A DNA stretch of 64,000 nucleotides from Cordia subcordata (GCA_028554755.1 JAPTOF010000005.1:6643501-6707500); one strand, 5' to 3'. Shown: positions 1 through 12,477, counted from the stretch's first letter. Translations and numbers: made by a program. Notes: generated by a model from the letters alone, not told the origin.

Positions 1-1134
1 CATGGTGTTTATTAAAAAATAAAGAAATTCGACTAGATTCAATATAAATTATACAAAATAATTCAACCCATGTAAAAGAGAAATATAAAAGCTAGTTATA
101 AAATAGGTTCAAAGATAGGAAGCAATCAATACAATAGAAATTCATTGAGAGAATTAAGATTAATGAGCATCAAAATCTAGTATGCCATTTTGAAATAACC
201 AAAGAATAATGTGAAATCATATGAAAGTGAATCAACTTAGTTGATTTATAGAATACTAAATTATTTAGTCTCTAGTGGACAGATTATGTGTAGACATTAA
301 TGCATAATATTGGTCATACTCTATAGTTCATCTAAGTAAATCTTAAGAATATGATTATCGGGAACCTCATAAAAAGAACTTGCCAAGGTGAGCAAGGCAT
401 AAAAGAAAGGGTATTAGCATCATATATAAAGTTGCAAGTCCCAAGGCATTTAAAACCTCAACGAGAACAAATATGGTCCACATCTTTGAAACAATTGAAA
501 CTCCAAAGTTTTACCATTGTTCCAAACATTTAATCAAATACTAATAGTTTCAAAAACTCCAAATAAACAAAGTACTAGATTTATTCAAAGAAACAAGAAA
601 CTAGGTAGCATTCCTTTAGAATGTCATCTTTCCAAAGCCCACAAAATAAGAAATTACTCTTGAGTATCTGCAAAAGACAATTCTTAAAAACAAAGATATA
701 TAATGAAAATAAGATAGTAATCTCAATAAGTAACAAAATCCCTAGAATAATATACCACACCTAATGAAAGTAACACATTAGTTTTTTATTTTTATTTTTA
801 TATATAGTAATGAAAAATTATAAATTTCCTTTCTTTCTTTGTTTTTCTAAAAGTAACATAGTGCAACAATCTATAAAACAAAATAAAATATGAATATTAG
901 AATCTGAACCAAAATTATCATGTGTCATAACAAAATCAAACCCAAGGTATCATTAATGGATCCAAAAATACATAGTTGAGCCTATATTCTTGGTAGTACA
1001 ATTTAAAAAGTGATTTGTTGCACAAATCACAAAAAACAAATGGGAATCCCTTATGAAATAATAGTGCACTACCCCACGATATGTCATTGTATGATCTCCA
1101 CAAATAAGGATCTAAACTAAAATCATAAAGAGAA
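1..1134. other. AT-rich intergenic sequence, no gene seen
   Basis: No open frame here resembles a known protein. The sequence is very AT-rich with many short A and T runs, and I recognise no transposon end or domain. It is probably decayed repeat sequence. Confidence 0.5.
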
Positions 1135-1344
1135 CATGAATACTAGTAAAATAATATAGGAAAGATAACAAAAGGGATAAGAGATACATTTTAAAGTAAG
1201 AAAATAAAACAAAAAAAATAATAAAAATAGTAAAAAAAACATGAATAGTAGTAAAATACTATAGGAAAGATAACAAAAAAGATAGGAGATAAATTTTAAA
1301 GTAAGAAAATAAAACAAAAATGATAATAAAGAGAGTCAAAAAAA
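1135..1344. repeat. Two-copy tandem duplication, 105-bp unit
   Basis: The segments 1135-1239 and 1240-1344 both begin with CATGAATA and continue with nearly the same AT-rich sequence, including the shared block TATAGGAAAGATAACAAAA. A few substitutions separate them. The period is 105 bp by direct position comparison. No coding potential is convincing in either unit. Confidence 0.85.
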
Positions 1345-1351
1345 TGTACTA

Positions 1352-1410
1352 TTCACATGAACAGTATCCATTACTATTCACATGAATAGTACTGTCACTG
1401 TTCATGTGAA
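1352..1410. repeat. Inverted repeat with inner palindrome (hairpin-forming)
   Basis: The arms TTCACATGAACAGT (1352-1365) and ACTGTTCATGTGAA (1397-1410) are perfect 14-bp reverse complements. Between them lies a second palindrome at 1373-1390, with arms ACTATTCA and TGAATAGT around CA. All arms share the core TTCA-ATGAA. Such sequences are common at transposon ends and in MITE cores, but no target-site duplication was identified, so the origin is unassigned. Confidence 0.8.
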
Positions 1411-1666
1411 AAGTGTTCAATCCATTTTTTTAAATATTTAAGATGCAAGACTAATTGGGCAATTGTCTAGTATATGCATTTAACTTCACTTTATGTAAAA
1501 CAGTCTACCAAACTTGATCACAAATCTCAAGCAATCCCAAAAAAGAAAAAAAACGTGTTTTACACATATAGCATACACAGCCTTATAATATACTTAAAAT
1601 CTAAACTTATTACCTTGGAACCTTTTCTACAAACCACCTCTCAAATATACATATGCATATATATCT

Positions 1667-1712
<46 letters not shown>

Positions 1713-3586
1713 ACACATACACAAGTACAATAGTTAGAAATAAGGGTCTTACTACTTACCTTAGTCAAAGCACTAGATCAAAGCCTATCTTTCAAAATTC
1801 TCATTTCTAATTCTTCAAGGTCATATACATACTCCTTTGAATAGCTAAAGGTTGGAAGATTGTGTTTTATTTATTTATTTGGTTCCCTCTCAATAGCTAC
1901 AAAAAAATAAAGATCTTTTATACGTCATCTTAAGTTTAGACAAATGGGTTGACCCTTTTAATGACATTACCAAAAATATAATTGAATAAAAGTTTTGATA
2001 TGGCAATTCTAAAGCTCATTTTAAAATAACATAAAAAATAAATTGACAAGTGACCAAAGCCCAAAAATAAAATAGAAGGAAAAAGATTAGCAAAAATTTT
2101 AGTCTGTGTATTTACTTATCTCACTCATAAGAACTGAAATTTTTAACAAGGAAGGAATATAGTTTAATTACAATATAAATCTTAATAGGAATGAAATAAT
2201 CACAATAGCAGTTTGTATAGGATGTGTTCCCAGGAAAAAATAATGAGGATCCTAGAATGGGACCAAAATACATTTCTAAGTCAAGGATAATTGCAAGGAA
2301 ATAGCATACAGGATAATCTAAGTAGAAGCAAACAACTAAGTCTAAGCAAACGAGAAAGTTGATCAAGTATTTCGAGCTCCATTTATGTTTTCTAAGGTTA
2401 ATAAAGCTAAAGCATTGTGCTAAGTTATGAATAGGCTATATATGGGGGAGGCAAACAAAATTCAAAATAGTGAGTTGAGGAGATAACTCACGGAGTCAGA
2501 AATTAAATTTGACAATATTATTAATTTGAAGGATTACAAATGTTAGTCATTTAAATGATAAGATGTAGCTGCACCACAAAACTATCAAGCTTCTAAAGAA
2601 AATAATACACCCAAGAAAATTTTCTTAAGTACGTTTGTCAACAAATAAACCAGAAAGGAAAAAAGAATGTTTCTATCAAAAGAAATAGGCTTTTATGAAT
2701 GATTTGAGACCAACTAGGTTGGGTCAAATAAAACATAGATTTTGAACAAAGTCATTGATGAGAAATCAAATACCAAGAGAAAACCTGTTAGCTAAATAAC
2801 TTGGAAGAGTGGCAAGTCACTAATTTTTGGTGCTCCCAATAGATCATATACAAGTTTCTTTTTATTCCTTTCATATAGAGAGAATAACATGGGAAGAAAC
2901 GATCACAACATAAAGTTGTCAAAGTTTAAGTAAAAAGACAATGATTTGCCAAATATTGAGAACGTTAATTTGGTTGCTTGCAAAGTATATGCTTTGCATC
3001 TTAAAACTAAAGGGTCATAACATGAAAATCTTTTGCACATAGGACCAAGAAGTATGGTATTAGTATCATTAACCAAACCACAAGGTAGAACAATAATGAA
3101 AGATAGGCAACGTAAGAAAGTTGGACATTTATATGCCTCAATTAGAAATCAAACTTAGAAGCAAAATATTGTTGACTAATAATATGTGTACATGTGCTAA
3201 TGGTTTTATCCCTTAATGAGTCAGACTTCATACTATAGCAATGGAAGTATTCGAGGACAAATTGGAAACAAATCTAGATGGTATTGATGGTAGAATGGAA
3301 ATGTATCTTAGATACTAACTTATCATATCTTCTCACAATGGCAATGAAATTCATAAGGGCATTAGTGTAACACAAGAGGGATGACTTATGTAAGACACAT
3401 TATGAGTAGATGGCATGAAATGGCCAAGTAAAACATAGCATTTGGAAAATTATAGAATAATAGAGTAAGAACCACAAAGCTCAATGCTTCATCACCAAAA
3501 CTAGAGTTTACCTTGACAACAATCAAATGATTGCACTGCTAAAAGTATTAAAGCAATAAAGAGATAGATAAAACATTGTTCATTAT
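1411..3586. other. AT-rich spacer with TA microsatellite, no gene seen
   Basis: A (TA)n microsatellite occupies about 1671-1707. The rest is AT-rich, without a recognisable open frame longer than about 80 codons and without a domain that I can name. The right end abuts the LTR-like sequence beginning at 3587. Confidence 0.5.
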
Positions 3587-4260
3587 TGTTAGCAAGATGT
3601 GTTTTGATGATGATTGTTTATATGATGGTTTGACTCATGTGCTTAAATGTTTAACATGTTTTGCTTGAAGTTCTTGATTTAAAATAGGTAAATGAGCACC
3701 ATGGAAGAACAAGTGTCAAGAAACTTATTTGTTTCAAAGTCTTGAAACTCAAGTTGAAGATCTTTTAAAGATCTTTTGTAAAGTTGCCTCTTATGTATGT
3801 TCTCTAATTGTTTGACTCGAAGTAATATGCATAAGAATTAAAATTTGTTTGCAAAACCATGTTAACATAGTGGATACTTAAAAGGTTTTCAAAAGATTAT
3901 TTATTCTTAGAAAAACTTGATTCGAAAGTGTCTTTTAAAGAGTATAGCAAAAGCTTTTGGAGGGTAAGGCATGCGGCCAACCGCATGTCACCAACCTCTA
4001 CTGCCAGAAAGGGGATGAATGAGATAAGGGCGAGGCATGCAGATGACCACATGTCACCGACCTTAACCGCTAGAGAAGGAAATGATCAGGTGCAGGCGAG
4101 GGGTGTGAGCAATCACCACCATGGTACCTTGACTGCCGATGGTTGCAGATTTGAGAATCTCACCAGAAACTAGTCACTTTTGGCACAATTTGCTTGATCC
4201 TTATCCATTTTCAATGTTTCAAAACTTAAAATTTGAGTTACACATGTGTTTAACAGCTAT
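3587..4260 (+). mobile_element. Sirevirus-like Copia LTR, first copy (partial)
   Basis: The sequence starts TGTTAGCAAG. From about 3625 it is clearly homologous to 12750-13420: both contain the same run of blocks through a motif near AAAACCATGTTAACAT, then CAAAAGCT and GGAGGGTAAG, and end near AACTTAAA. The second copy sits directly after a polypurine tract, which identifies both as LTR sequence. After about 4260 the copies diverge. It probably serves as the 5' LTR for the gag fossil that follows. Element ends and target duplication could not be fixed. Confidence 0.6.
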
Positions 4261-4373
4261 AGTGGAGATCATCTGAAAACTCTTAAAATGAGGAGCTTTA
4301 GGTAATGGATGTAAGTTTGCACTAAACCACTTTAAATCTTGTTTCATCTCTTTGCTTTTTTTTTTTTTTTGAT

Positions 4374-5485
4374 TTGGCTCCATTTTTTCAATTTTGCTAC
4401 ACATGTTCGATAAAAGTCCCAATCACAATTGAGTTAAATTTTCTTAACAATTACCTTATTCACCCCTTCCTTTATGGTGCATTTGATGGTACTATGGTTG
4501 TCAAGAAGAAGAATGAGCTTAACCATGAGCACAAGGCCATGATGACTAAAAAGTTAAAGGTACTAAAACATCTCCGTTGTAATTTAAGTGAAACAAAATG
4601 TAGAAAAATTTGTCATCACAAATTTTCCAAGGAGGTGTGGGAATGATTGAAGGCATCGTATCAATGCGACTCAAGTGACAGCTCCACGAGTGACCAAAGC
4701 ATGAGCAAATGGCCAATTACAAATGTTTTATAGCTAAAGACAATGGAGTAAGCATTTCCTCTCCCTTCTTTACTAATGATAGTCCTTTAGTTGATTATGA
4801 TGAAAAATTTACGCTTGAGGACATGATTGAGGCATTAAATGCAATATAATGATCTTACCAAAAAGGTTTCTAAAAACAAATTGTTGCAATAGTAGCTCAA
4901 GAAAGCTAATTTTGGAAAAGAAGTTTTGTTGAAAGAGTATAATGAGTTAGAGAAGAAAATGCTTCATTGATGGACTCTTTTAAGAATAATTTGCTTCTTG
5001 GAGAAGAAAATTATTTTAAAAGTTTAGGATTTGACAAAAATTGTTGAGAAGATTATAGAAGAAAAGGAGAATTTCGAGGCTTTACTTGGTTCTAAAAAAA
5101 TGACTTTCTGAAAAAGTGAACTTGATTATGATCCTTTTTTAAAAAAAAAATTCAAAAACTATTTTGTGAAGGCATTGACATCTTATGTTGCATTATCTTC
5201 ATGTGGTAGCACTACATCTTTACATATCCATATCAATGCTTCTCGTGTTACGGCACATATTGTGAAAGAAAAAGCCATGTTTTTTCAAAATGTAATGTAA
5301 GAAAGTGTGTGAGAAAGATGAACTGGTACCTATATGAAGGAGACTCAAGTGGGTCGTAAAGCAAAAAACATGAAAGTTAAGCCCTAAAGACCCAATTAAA
5401 ATAGGGTGCAAAAGTTTTAATAATGTCTTATTATAGCTAAAATAAGCTTGATAAGTAATGGATAGTGGATGCTCCAAGCATATGA
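4374..5485 (+). pseudogene. Degenerate Sirevirus-type gag and protease start
   Basis: Translated pieces follow the order of a Copia/Sirevirus gag. A UBN2-like gag segment lies at about 4480-4650 (residues NELNHEHKAMM through FSKEVWE). A C-terminal gag segment at about 4840-5050 is rich in Lys/Glu/Leu (NDLTKKVSK, LLKEYNELEKK). A later segment near 5330-5400 reads TQVGRKAKN. The protease signature DSGCSKH lies at about 5463-5483. Several stops and frame changes make it non-functional. The element is interrupted near 5549 by a hAT transposon and resumes after 9354. Confidence 0.7.
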
Positions 5486-6189
5486 ATTTTAATCCATCAC
5501 TCTCTTACAAACTCGAAAGGACCAAAAGAAGTTAAGCAACCTTTGAAGACTATGAAGCATGGACACCTCTGGGAAGTAACGTATCATGTGTCGGACATAT
5601 GTCGGACACCGACACGCCTCCAACACATTTGCAGACATGTCATCTGACATATATCTATTATTTTTATCTTTTTTTTTCAAATTCTAACATGCATCGACAC
5701 GTTCTGACATGCAAGGACAAACGAAACAGGACATACACAAGGTTTCTTTCATGATTTTTAAAACGCTTTAGGCTGTAATGAAAAATTTTAAATTTGTAGG
5801 CAAATTTTTAAAATAACTTAAAAAAAAAGAAGAAAAATTGATGCAAAGAACAATTCCCAATTCGATTTTTAAAGCCCTAATTCTACTTTCCCCTAAGTCT
5901 GCCCTCTCAAACCTCAAGAAATTTCATGAATTAATTAAAGGAAGAGAGAAACTCACATGTTTGGTAGAGCATATTTAGTTCTTCTTGCTGTAGAATGCAA
6001 AGCATCGGAGATTTTCTATTCTTCTTCAGTTCTTGTTAGTCATCACAGAGGTAAGTGTTGAGGGAGCTCGAGCATCTTCTTCTTACTCTTTCTAATGTTC
6101 TAGAAATAAACACTTAGAGTCTTGCATATTGCTATCGGGAGCTTCTTGTTGAATCTTTTTTATGATAATGCTAAAAAAAGATATAGTGC

Positions 6190-6230
<41 letters not shown>

Positions 6231-6569
6231 GTGTGTGTGTGGCTGTCAAGATATAGTGTTGTATCTTATATATAACAATGCTATATGTGTGTGTGTATGT
6301 GTGTGGCTTCTGATAGTGCTAAACAAGATGCCCACTATAAAATATAAAGGTTTTACTTTTTATTTTTTATTTTTGGCTGCCAAGAGCTTAAGCTCCATGT
6401 ATTCTTTTTTGATAAATAGGCTTGTATAGTTATGGACTATGGTGAGAACTGTTTTTCAATTTATATGCTTGCCTTTTTTTTTTTAATTTATATATTTGCT
6501 AATTAGAGATTAATATTATTTTGACAGAGTTAGTAATTTTGAGATATGCCTTTCCTATCTTCTAGTGTA

Positions 6570-8965
6570 CCTTCACCACAATTTTGAGTGACGATCGAGA
6601 TCAAGATTTTAACAAACCATTGTGGATATATATTACTAGGACAACTAAACTTGATGGTCTAACTAGGAATTGTACATAGATATGTAACTTTTGCCATCAA
6701 ACAAAGAAAAGCTCTTATACTAGAGTTAGGGTTATTTATTGAAGATACCTAGGGCAGGAATAGGAGCATGTACTAAGGTGAGAGATATTGATTTTTGTGG
6801 AGATGCAAAAACTAGAAAAACAAGCAACAGAAAATGGAAAGTAGTGCTCCAACAAAAGTCTTTGCCCAAGAGTGCTGTAACAAATATTATTCAAGGGCAA
6901 TATGATTATAAATGAAGAAAAACAAGTTGGAGTGGAGATGGTAGTTCTTCACATGGTAATCCAATTCTAAAGGGATTCAATGTTCAAGCCCATGACATGA
7001 TGCATGCTAGCATTTCTTGGATAATCTATTCTGCTAAATTGCCATTTTATTTGGCAAGGAACCCTTATTATATGTATTCTTATTCATTTACAGCCAACAA
7101 TAGCATCCTAGGATATTTGTCTCTAGGATATAGATTATTAACAACCATCTTACTTCAATAAAAAAAGGCTCATGTCGAGAGAAAATTATAGCCTATAAAG
7201 AGCACTTGGACTCAAAAGCGATTAAGTATTGTCAGTGATGGACGGAGTGATTCACAAAGAAGACCAATTATTAATGTTATGACTGTGATAAAAGAAGGAC
7301 CAATGTTTCTTAAGGTAGTTGATTGTTCGAGATAAATAAAGGATAATTCTGCATTGCTAATATGTTGAAAGATGTAAGAGAAGAAGTTGGTCTTGATAAC
7401 GTTATTCAAGTAATCACTAACAATGCTAAGAATTGTGTAGGAGGTGTACTTATCAATCAAACTTATCCTCACATTATCCCGTTTGGATTGGCTTTTTTGA
7501 AAAGCACTTTTTTTAACAATTTTTTAAAAGCAGTTTTTTTTAGAAGCTGAAAATTCTAGCTTCTAAAAAAAGCTGTATTTGAGCTTTTTTTAGAGTTTCA
7601 GCTTTTTTGGAAACCAAACCAAATAGTTCTTGCAAATTTAATGTAACTTTTTGAGGGAAAAAAGTGCTTTTTCCTGAAAAAAAAAAGTCAATCCAAACAA
7701 GCCCTTAGACTCCATGTGTAGTGCGCGCTTTAAATCTTGCTTTGAAAAATATTTGTTTACCAAAGAATACTAATGTCTATCAAGTTACATTTGATGAGTG
7801 TTCTTGGATTATGAATGTTTGTGATGATGTTATGTTTGTGAAAAATTTCATTATGAATCATTCCATGAGGATGGCCATGTTTAGTGAGTTTGTCTCGCTA
7901 AAGTTGCTTTCTGTTACCAATACTTGGTTTGCTTCAGTAATTGTGATGATGAAGTGAATTAAGTGTATTAAAAGAGGGCTTCAAGAGTTGGCTATCAGTG
8001 AGCAATGGAGTACTTATTGAGAAGATGATGTAGGAAAGGCTCAAGTTGTAAATGAGATACTTCTGAATGATTTGTGGTGGGATAAAATTGATTACATCAT
8101 TTCCTTTATGAGGCCTATTTATGACATGCTTAGGGCATGTGTCATTGATAAGTCGTGCCTTCATTTGGTCTATGAAATGTGGGATTCCATGATTGGAAAA
8201 GTGAAAGTTGCAATATTTGGGAAAGAGGGAAAGCAACTTGAGGAGTCTAATAGTTTTTATGATGTGATCTATAAAATTCTTATTGATTGTTGGACCAAGA
8301 ACTACATCTTACTCCATTATTTGACTCATTCATTGAATTCCAAGAAAGTTAATTCATTTAAAATTTCATTTTTATATTTTCTCATGCAATTTTAAAATGT
8401 ATGTTTATTCTATTTATTTATTTTTATCTCAAGGTAATATAAAAAATAATGGATTGGTAAGGCTCCCAGTCATGTTCCTCTACACAAAGGTTTGGAAATC
8501 TCTTAAGAAAGATCAAAATGTTTGAAGAAGTACTTCCCAAAACCCTTAGATCGTGTCAACGTCAAGAATGATTTTGCAAATTTCCCCACAACAGTAAAGG
8601 AATTTGGAGATAGTGATTCAATATATAAATGCTATCATATGGATCCTAAGGCCTGGTGGGTGAAACTTTGGCTTTAAAAATGCTTGAGCAACTTTCATCA
8701 TCTTGCTGTGAAAGAGAATGAAGCATTTCTTTATTTATCTACTCCTTGAGAAGAAACAAATTGGCACCAAAATAAGCTAAAAATTTGGTCTTCATTCATT
8801 CCAATCTAGTCTTCTATCTTGGAGGGAGGAGCATTATCTTGAAGAACGAAGTAAAATGTGGGATATTTGTGAAGATGTATTCGACTCCTTTGAAGATGTT
8901 GGAGAACTTGTAATTGTCAATTTGTCCCTTGATGAGCTTGAAATAGAGGCGGTGAGATGATGGTG
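6570..8965 (+). pseudogene. hAT transposase pseudogene (BED-DUF659-hATC)
   Basis: Family-typical segments appear in order. A BED zinc-finger remnant lies at about 6610-6740 (CNFC followed by SYTRVR). Next comes LPFYLARNPYY near 7040. The DUF659 region at about 7160-7480 includes KSTWTQKR, SDSQRRP and MFLKVVDCS, followed by DVREEVGLDNVIQVIT. The DDE-side block SPCVVRALNLALKNIC lies at about 7712-7760, then RPIYDMLR near 8110, and a C-terminal dimerisation remnant at about 8680-8960 (SSCCERE, KMWDICEDVFDSFED). Many stops and frameshifts are present, and a 228-bp MITE interrupts the frame after 7476. It would have catalysed cut-and-paste transposition and is inactive now. Confidence 0.8.
7477..7704. 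mobile_element. Tourist-like (PIF/Harbinger) MITE, copy 1
   Basis: A 228-bp palindrome-rich element is flanked by TTA (7474-7476 and 7705-7707). The right end is ATCCAAACAAGCCC and the left end is CCCGTTTGGAT, so the termini are inverted repeats. The interior contains GCTTTTTT and AAAAAAGC blocks. It is homologous to the element at 19174-19403. A TTA target duplication with GGGC..GCCC termini is typical of Tourist-like MITEs. It disrupts the hAT transposase frame exactly between the residues before and after the TTA. Confidence 0.85.
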
Positions 8966-9359
8966 ATAATGTAATCGAAAGGGATGATGAATAGCCTCAA
9001 ATTGGTAAAGTTGAAGATGAATGAACTATTGTGTTTTGCTTTATGAGTTCTAGTTTTAAACTTTATCTTTTTAATGTGCCGACCTAATTTGTACTTTATG
9101 AATATGTTGCTTTATGGCGTTTAATCTTTTATGACTAGTTTTATCATTCAGTCTTTTTTTTTTGTCATGATAAAAATGATATTTATGCATTATATATATA
9201 AATTTAAATATTTAAATATTATTATATATAAATTTAAATATTTTTTATTTAACGTATCCCTAGCGTGTCGTATCCTAATTTTTTGGAAAAAGACGTATTC
9301 GCTTGTCACTTCATGTCATGTTGCATATCCGCGTATTGTATCCATGCTTCATAGTTTAA

Positions 9360-9780
9360 GACACATCAAAGGAAGAGTGCTTGGTGAAAGGAGCATAGGA
9401 ATTAAAGGGTTTTATGGCAATAAAAAATTTTTACTATGTTTTGATTAATGTCGATAAATTATGTGATTGTTATAATGATGTTGTGATCTTCTTATTGTCT
9501 ATTAAAAGCATGGAAAAGTAGTCTTTGTTGCTACATATGTTAGTAATGTGAAATCTTGTGCTATGTATGAAATGCTTGTCTGTGTGATATGTGGCATAGA
9601 AGTCTTCGATGGACTTGCAAATGAAGTTGACTAGGAAGGAGTTAGTAGATGGCTTTCCCAAGTTGAATATTAAAGAAAATGGCTTATGATGCACGTAAAC
9701 AACATAGGGAATTATTTTGTACATAATAATGTGCTTGAAACTCTTAAACAATTACCATTCTTTCAATGATAGATGACTAA
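9360..9780 (+). pseudogene. Sirevirus pre-integrase fossil, continuation of the split element
   Basis: Translated fragments fit the GAG-pre-integrase region of Sirevirus-type Copia polyproteins. HIKGRVLG near 9365 is followed by LCDCYNDVVI near 9455, then a WHR motif near 9595, and GFPKLNIKENG near 9652-9685. Stops and frameshifts interrupt it. It continues the element whose protease begins at about 5463; the hAT at 5549-9354 separates them. The integrase core and reverse transcriptase were not found downstream, so most of pol is deleted. Confidence 0.6.
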
Positions 9781-10502
9781 GTGGTTTATAGTCTACTATT
9801 CACACTTTGATGGATGATGATTACTTTTGCTTCATTTTAGTGAATGTCTTCATTATTCTCCTTTGCTAATGACAATTCATATAAGTTATTGCAATCTTAT
9901 ATGAATGAATGATTTAATGATGTAAGAGAGGGATAAATAATGTTGCTTGATGATAGAAGAGAAGTAATATTAGTAATGTTGCTTGATGTTAGAAGTAAAG
10001 TATATTTGATGATGTGATATTGCTATGTTGATCTCTATGTTGCTTATTATGAAGTGACATGCTGATTGCTATAACAATTATTGAGATTTGCTGTGTTGCT
10101 ATGTTGATTGCTATTGATTATTGAGGGTTAACTGTAATGGTTAGACAATGTTTAATACTGTAGTGATGATTAGGCATTTGGATGAGTAACTATTCTTGAT
10201 GCATGGATTGCTATCATATAGTTGGATAGATTACATGCGGTTTTGATGAATGGATTTTATCATCTTATGGATAAAAGTATGTCTTAATGATGTCTTAAAA
10301 GGGAAGAAAGATTGATGTGCTTGATGAATTGAGAAGTACTTCATTGTAATATGATTGAAAAGAGATGTTGATGCTTAATAATTATATCTTGATGGATAGT
10401 TAATAGTTATACTTGCATGGTTTATAATTGTCATTACTTGCTCAAATTTTGTGATATGAAAGGTTTATATATGTTTTGGTGATTTAAAAAGGGGAAGAAA
10501 AT
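9781..10502 (+). other. AT-rich non-coding tract ending in a polypurine tract
   Basis: No open frame is supported. The sequence is built from many short TTGCTTGATGATAG and TGTTGAT-like words, resembling the non-coding 3' region of Sirevirus-type elements. It ends with AAAAAGGGGAAGAAAAT (about 10486-10502), a good polypurine tract directly before a TGTTG start. Confidence 0.5.
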
Positions 10503-11660
10503 TGTTGATAAATTGATATTTGAAAATTGATGTTTGATATGCTTGAGATAAGACATTTGTTAAGATATTATTTTTGTTGGTGGCAAATGCAATATAGAAG
10601 GGGTTGAATAGAGTGATTTGGAGTTAATTAACTTTTTTGCACGCGGATTTTTGTTGATTGAAGTGGCTTGGTGTGAGAATCAATAAAGCTAAGCTATTAA
10701 AGTAAGGAGTCAGAAAGGTAAAGTGGACAATTGATTTATAGTGGTTCGACACCCAAGCCTACATCCACTTCGCAAACTTCCCACTTGAGAATTTTAACAA
10801 ACTTCACACTTGAGAATTTTAACAAACTTCATTAACACCCATGCTTTTCACAAGTTAACTTTGTACGAACCAACTCACAACCCTTTGATTCTACTTGAAT
10901 TAAGAAACCCAAGTTTACACAATTGATTTTTGCACAATCTGTGGATTACTAATTTACCCTAAGTAATTGGCTATATAGTATTTTATACAATGATTAGCAA
11001 GTTGTAAAGCTCAATAATTAAGCACAAAGCTGGTAGAGAAAGATACAACTCAAGATCCTATGATTTCCTTTTTGAAATTTTGTGCTAAAAGCTCTCATTT
11101 GAAAAAGTAGCTATTAGATACATTTGAGGAACCCACCAAAATGAATTTTGAACGTTTACGAGTGGATAAGTCTAGGTGAGAGTATAAGAAATGGCTAGTT
11201 TTGAATAAGATTTTTCTATAATAGCACTGACTCGGTAGAGGGTATACTGTTCCGGTTGACCAAACCCTTCTTCTGTTAGAAGTTCAAAAAGATCCATTCG
11301 GTAGCCCATGTAGATAATCGGTCATCTGGTTAGGCTTGCCCGAACACCCTAAAAGCTCACTGTCGGACAAGGTCTATCACAATCGGTTGTCCGATTCACC
11401 TCGTTCGACAAAGAACTTAAGTTGTACTCTAAGCATATAAAGTTCCACACTTTGGAAAAGATAAAAACCAAAACTTTGAAAGCACTCTTTGATGCATAAA
11501 AACTTTAGAGAACACTTAAGCACTTTGAAAAACACGTTAGAGCATATATTATAATTAACTAAAGCCAATCATGACAAGAGGAGCATAAGAAAGGCAACTA
11601 CAAACAAGAACTTTATATTTGTGCCTCTTATGTCTTCTGTCTCTATCCTTATGTCACCAT
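10503..11660 (+). mobile_element. Probable Copia LTR after a polypurine tract
   Basis: The segment starts TGTTGATAAA directly after the polypurine tract. It contains TGGTTCGACACCCAAGCCT (about 10743-10761), a motif of the transcribed part of many plant Copia LTRs. A short internal duplication of CACTTGAGAATTTTAACAAA sits at about 10780-10830. The right end is not defined, because LINE-like sequence follows. It does not match the LTR copies at 3587 and 12493, so it may belong to a different element. Confidence 0.45.
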
Positions 11661-11699
11661 GCACTTCAAGTCTTCAATATAGTCTATGTTTAAGCTTCT

Positions 11700-12200
11700 T
11701 GGGGGTCTTGGCAAAATTGTTACTAGGTCATATTGCAAGATCTCTTCTTAGTAGTATCGAGATAGAATCACTCGTATCCTTAAGGAAGGTAATGCAGTAG
11801 CAAATTTTCTTACTGTTGAAGGTGCAAATGATTCAAGCTTGATCACTTTTGAGGAACAACACCAGTTTGCTTGTCTTCAAGGTATTCTTAGGTGTGATAG
11901 GATTGGCATTTGATATGTTTGCTCATAGCTTCTTTGGTCTTTTTATTGTAAAGGTGATAGTACCACCTTGTTTACTATTTAATTCATTAGAATTTATTAT
12001 ACTTGGGGAAGTAGTACTTGTTCCTTTAGGTTGCATATCATCGATTATTTGTAGCAATTGACTCGTTAATTGTAGCATTTAGGAGTAGAAATAGGGGACT
12101 AGTCTAGTCTGCCTCTTATCTTGTAATTTTCTTTTTTGGTTTTAGTAAAACTCTAGGAATGCCATCTCTTTTTTGTCAAAATAATAATAATAATAATAAT
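11700..12200 (+). mobile_element. LINE 3' end fragment with RNase H remnant and (ATA)n tail
   Basis: In mixed frames the translation reads KEGNAVANFL, then EEQHQFA and GILRCDRIGI. This resembles the C-terminal RNase H-like domain of plant LINEs (EGNAVADFLA ... RGILRMDRLG-type). It is followed by untranslated sequence and a tail of (ATA)n at 12178-12200, the kind of 3' tail left by target-primed reverse transcription. The 5' part is missing, as is usual for truncated LINEs. Confidence 0.6.
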
Positions 12201-12477
12201 TCATCAATTCATTCATTCAAAATAACTTCCCAAGCATTCACTTACATTTATGACATCCCTATCATCATTAGCAACTCATCATCAAAACACATACATATAG
12301 ATCAATACTGCTAGCAATTTAATAGCATATCTTAGGGGGAGTCATGCCTAATGAAGACTCCAAGTGCTTTAATGTCAATTATACCTGTCGAGAGAGGAGT
12401 CAAGCTTATCAAAGACTCCACTTGTTTTGTGCTTAAACAGTACATTATCAATTTAATCATGAAAGATTTGTCATCAT

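Larger units (their letters stand above)
5549..9354 (+). mobile_element. Degenerate hAT transposon inserted in the Sirevirus fossil
   Basis: Imperfect terminal inverted repeats are visible. CTATGAAGCATGGA at the left (about 5550) is matched by TCCATGCTTCATAG at the right (about 9341-9354). Subterminal sequence on both sides carries repeated short GACAC/CGGACA-type motifs, as in many plant hAT elements. The interior encodes a decayed BED/DUF659/hATC transposase on the plus strand. Sirevirus protease sequence lies on the left and pre-integrase sequence on the right, so the insertion was into that element. I could not define a convincing 8-bp target duplication, so boundaries are good to a few bases only. 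Confidence 0.7.

Noticed and set aside
1671..1707. Small frame through the (TA)n microsatellite
   Set aside because: Its translation is only alternating Tyr/Ile from the repeat, with no protein-like part.
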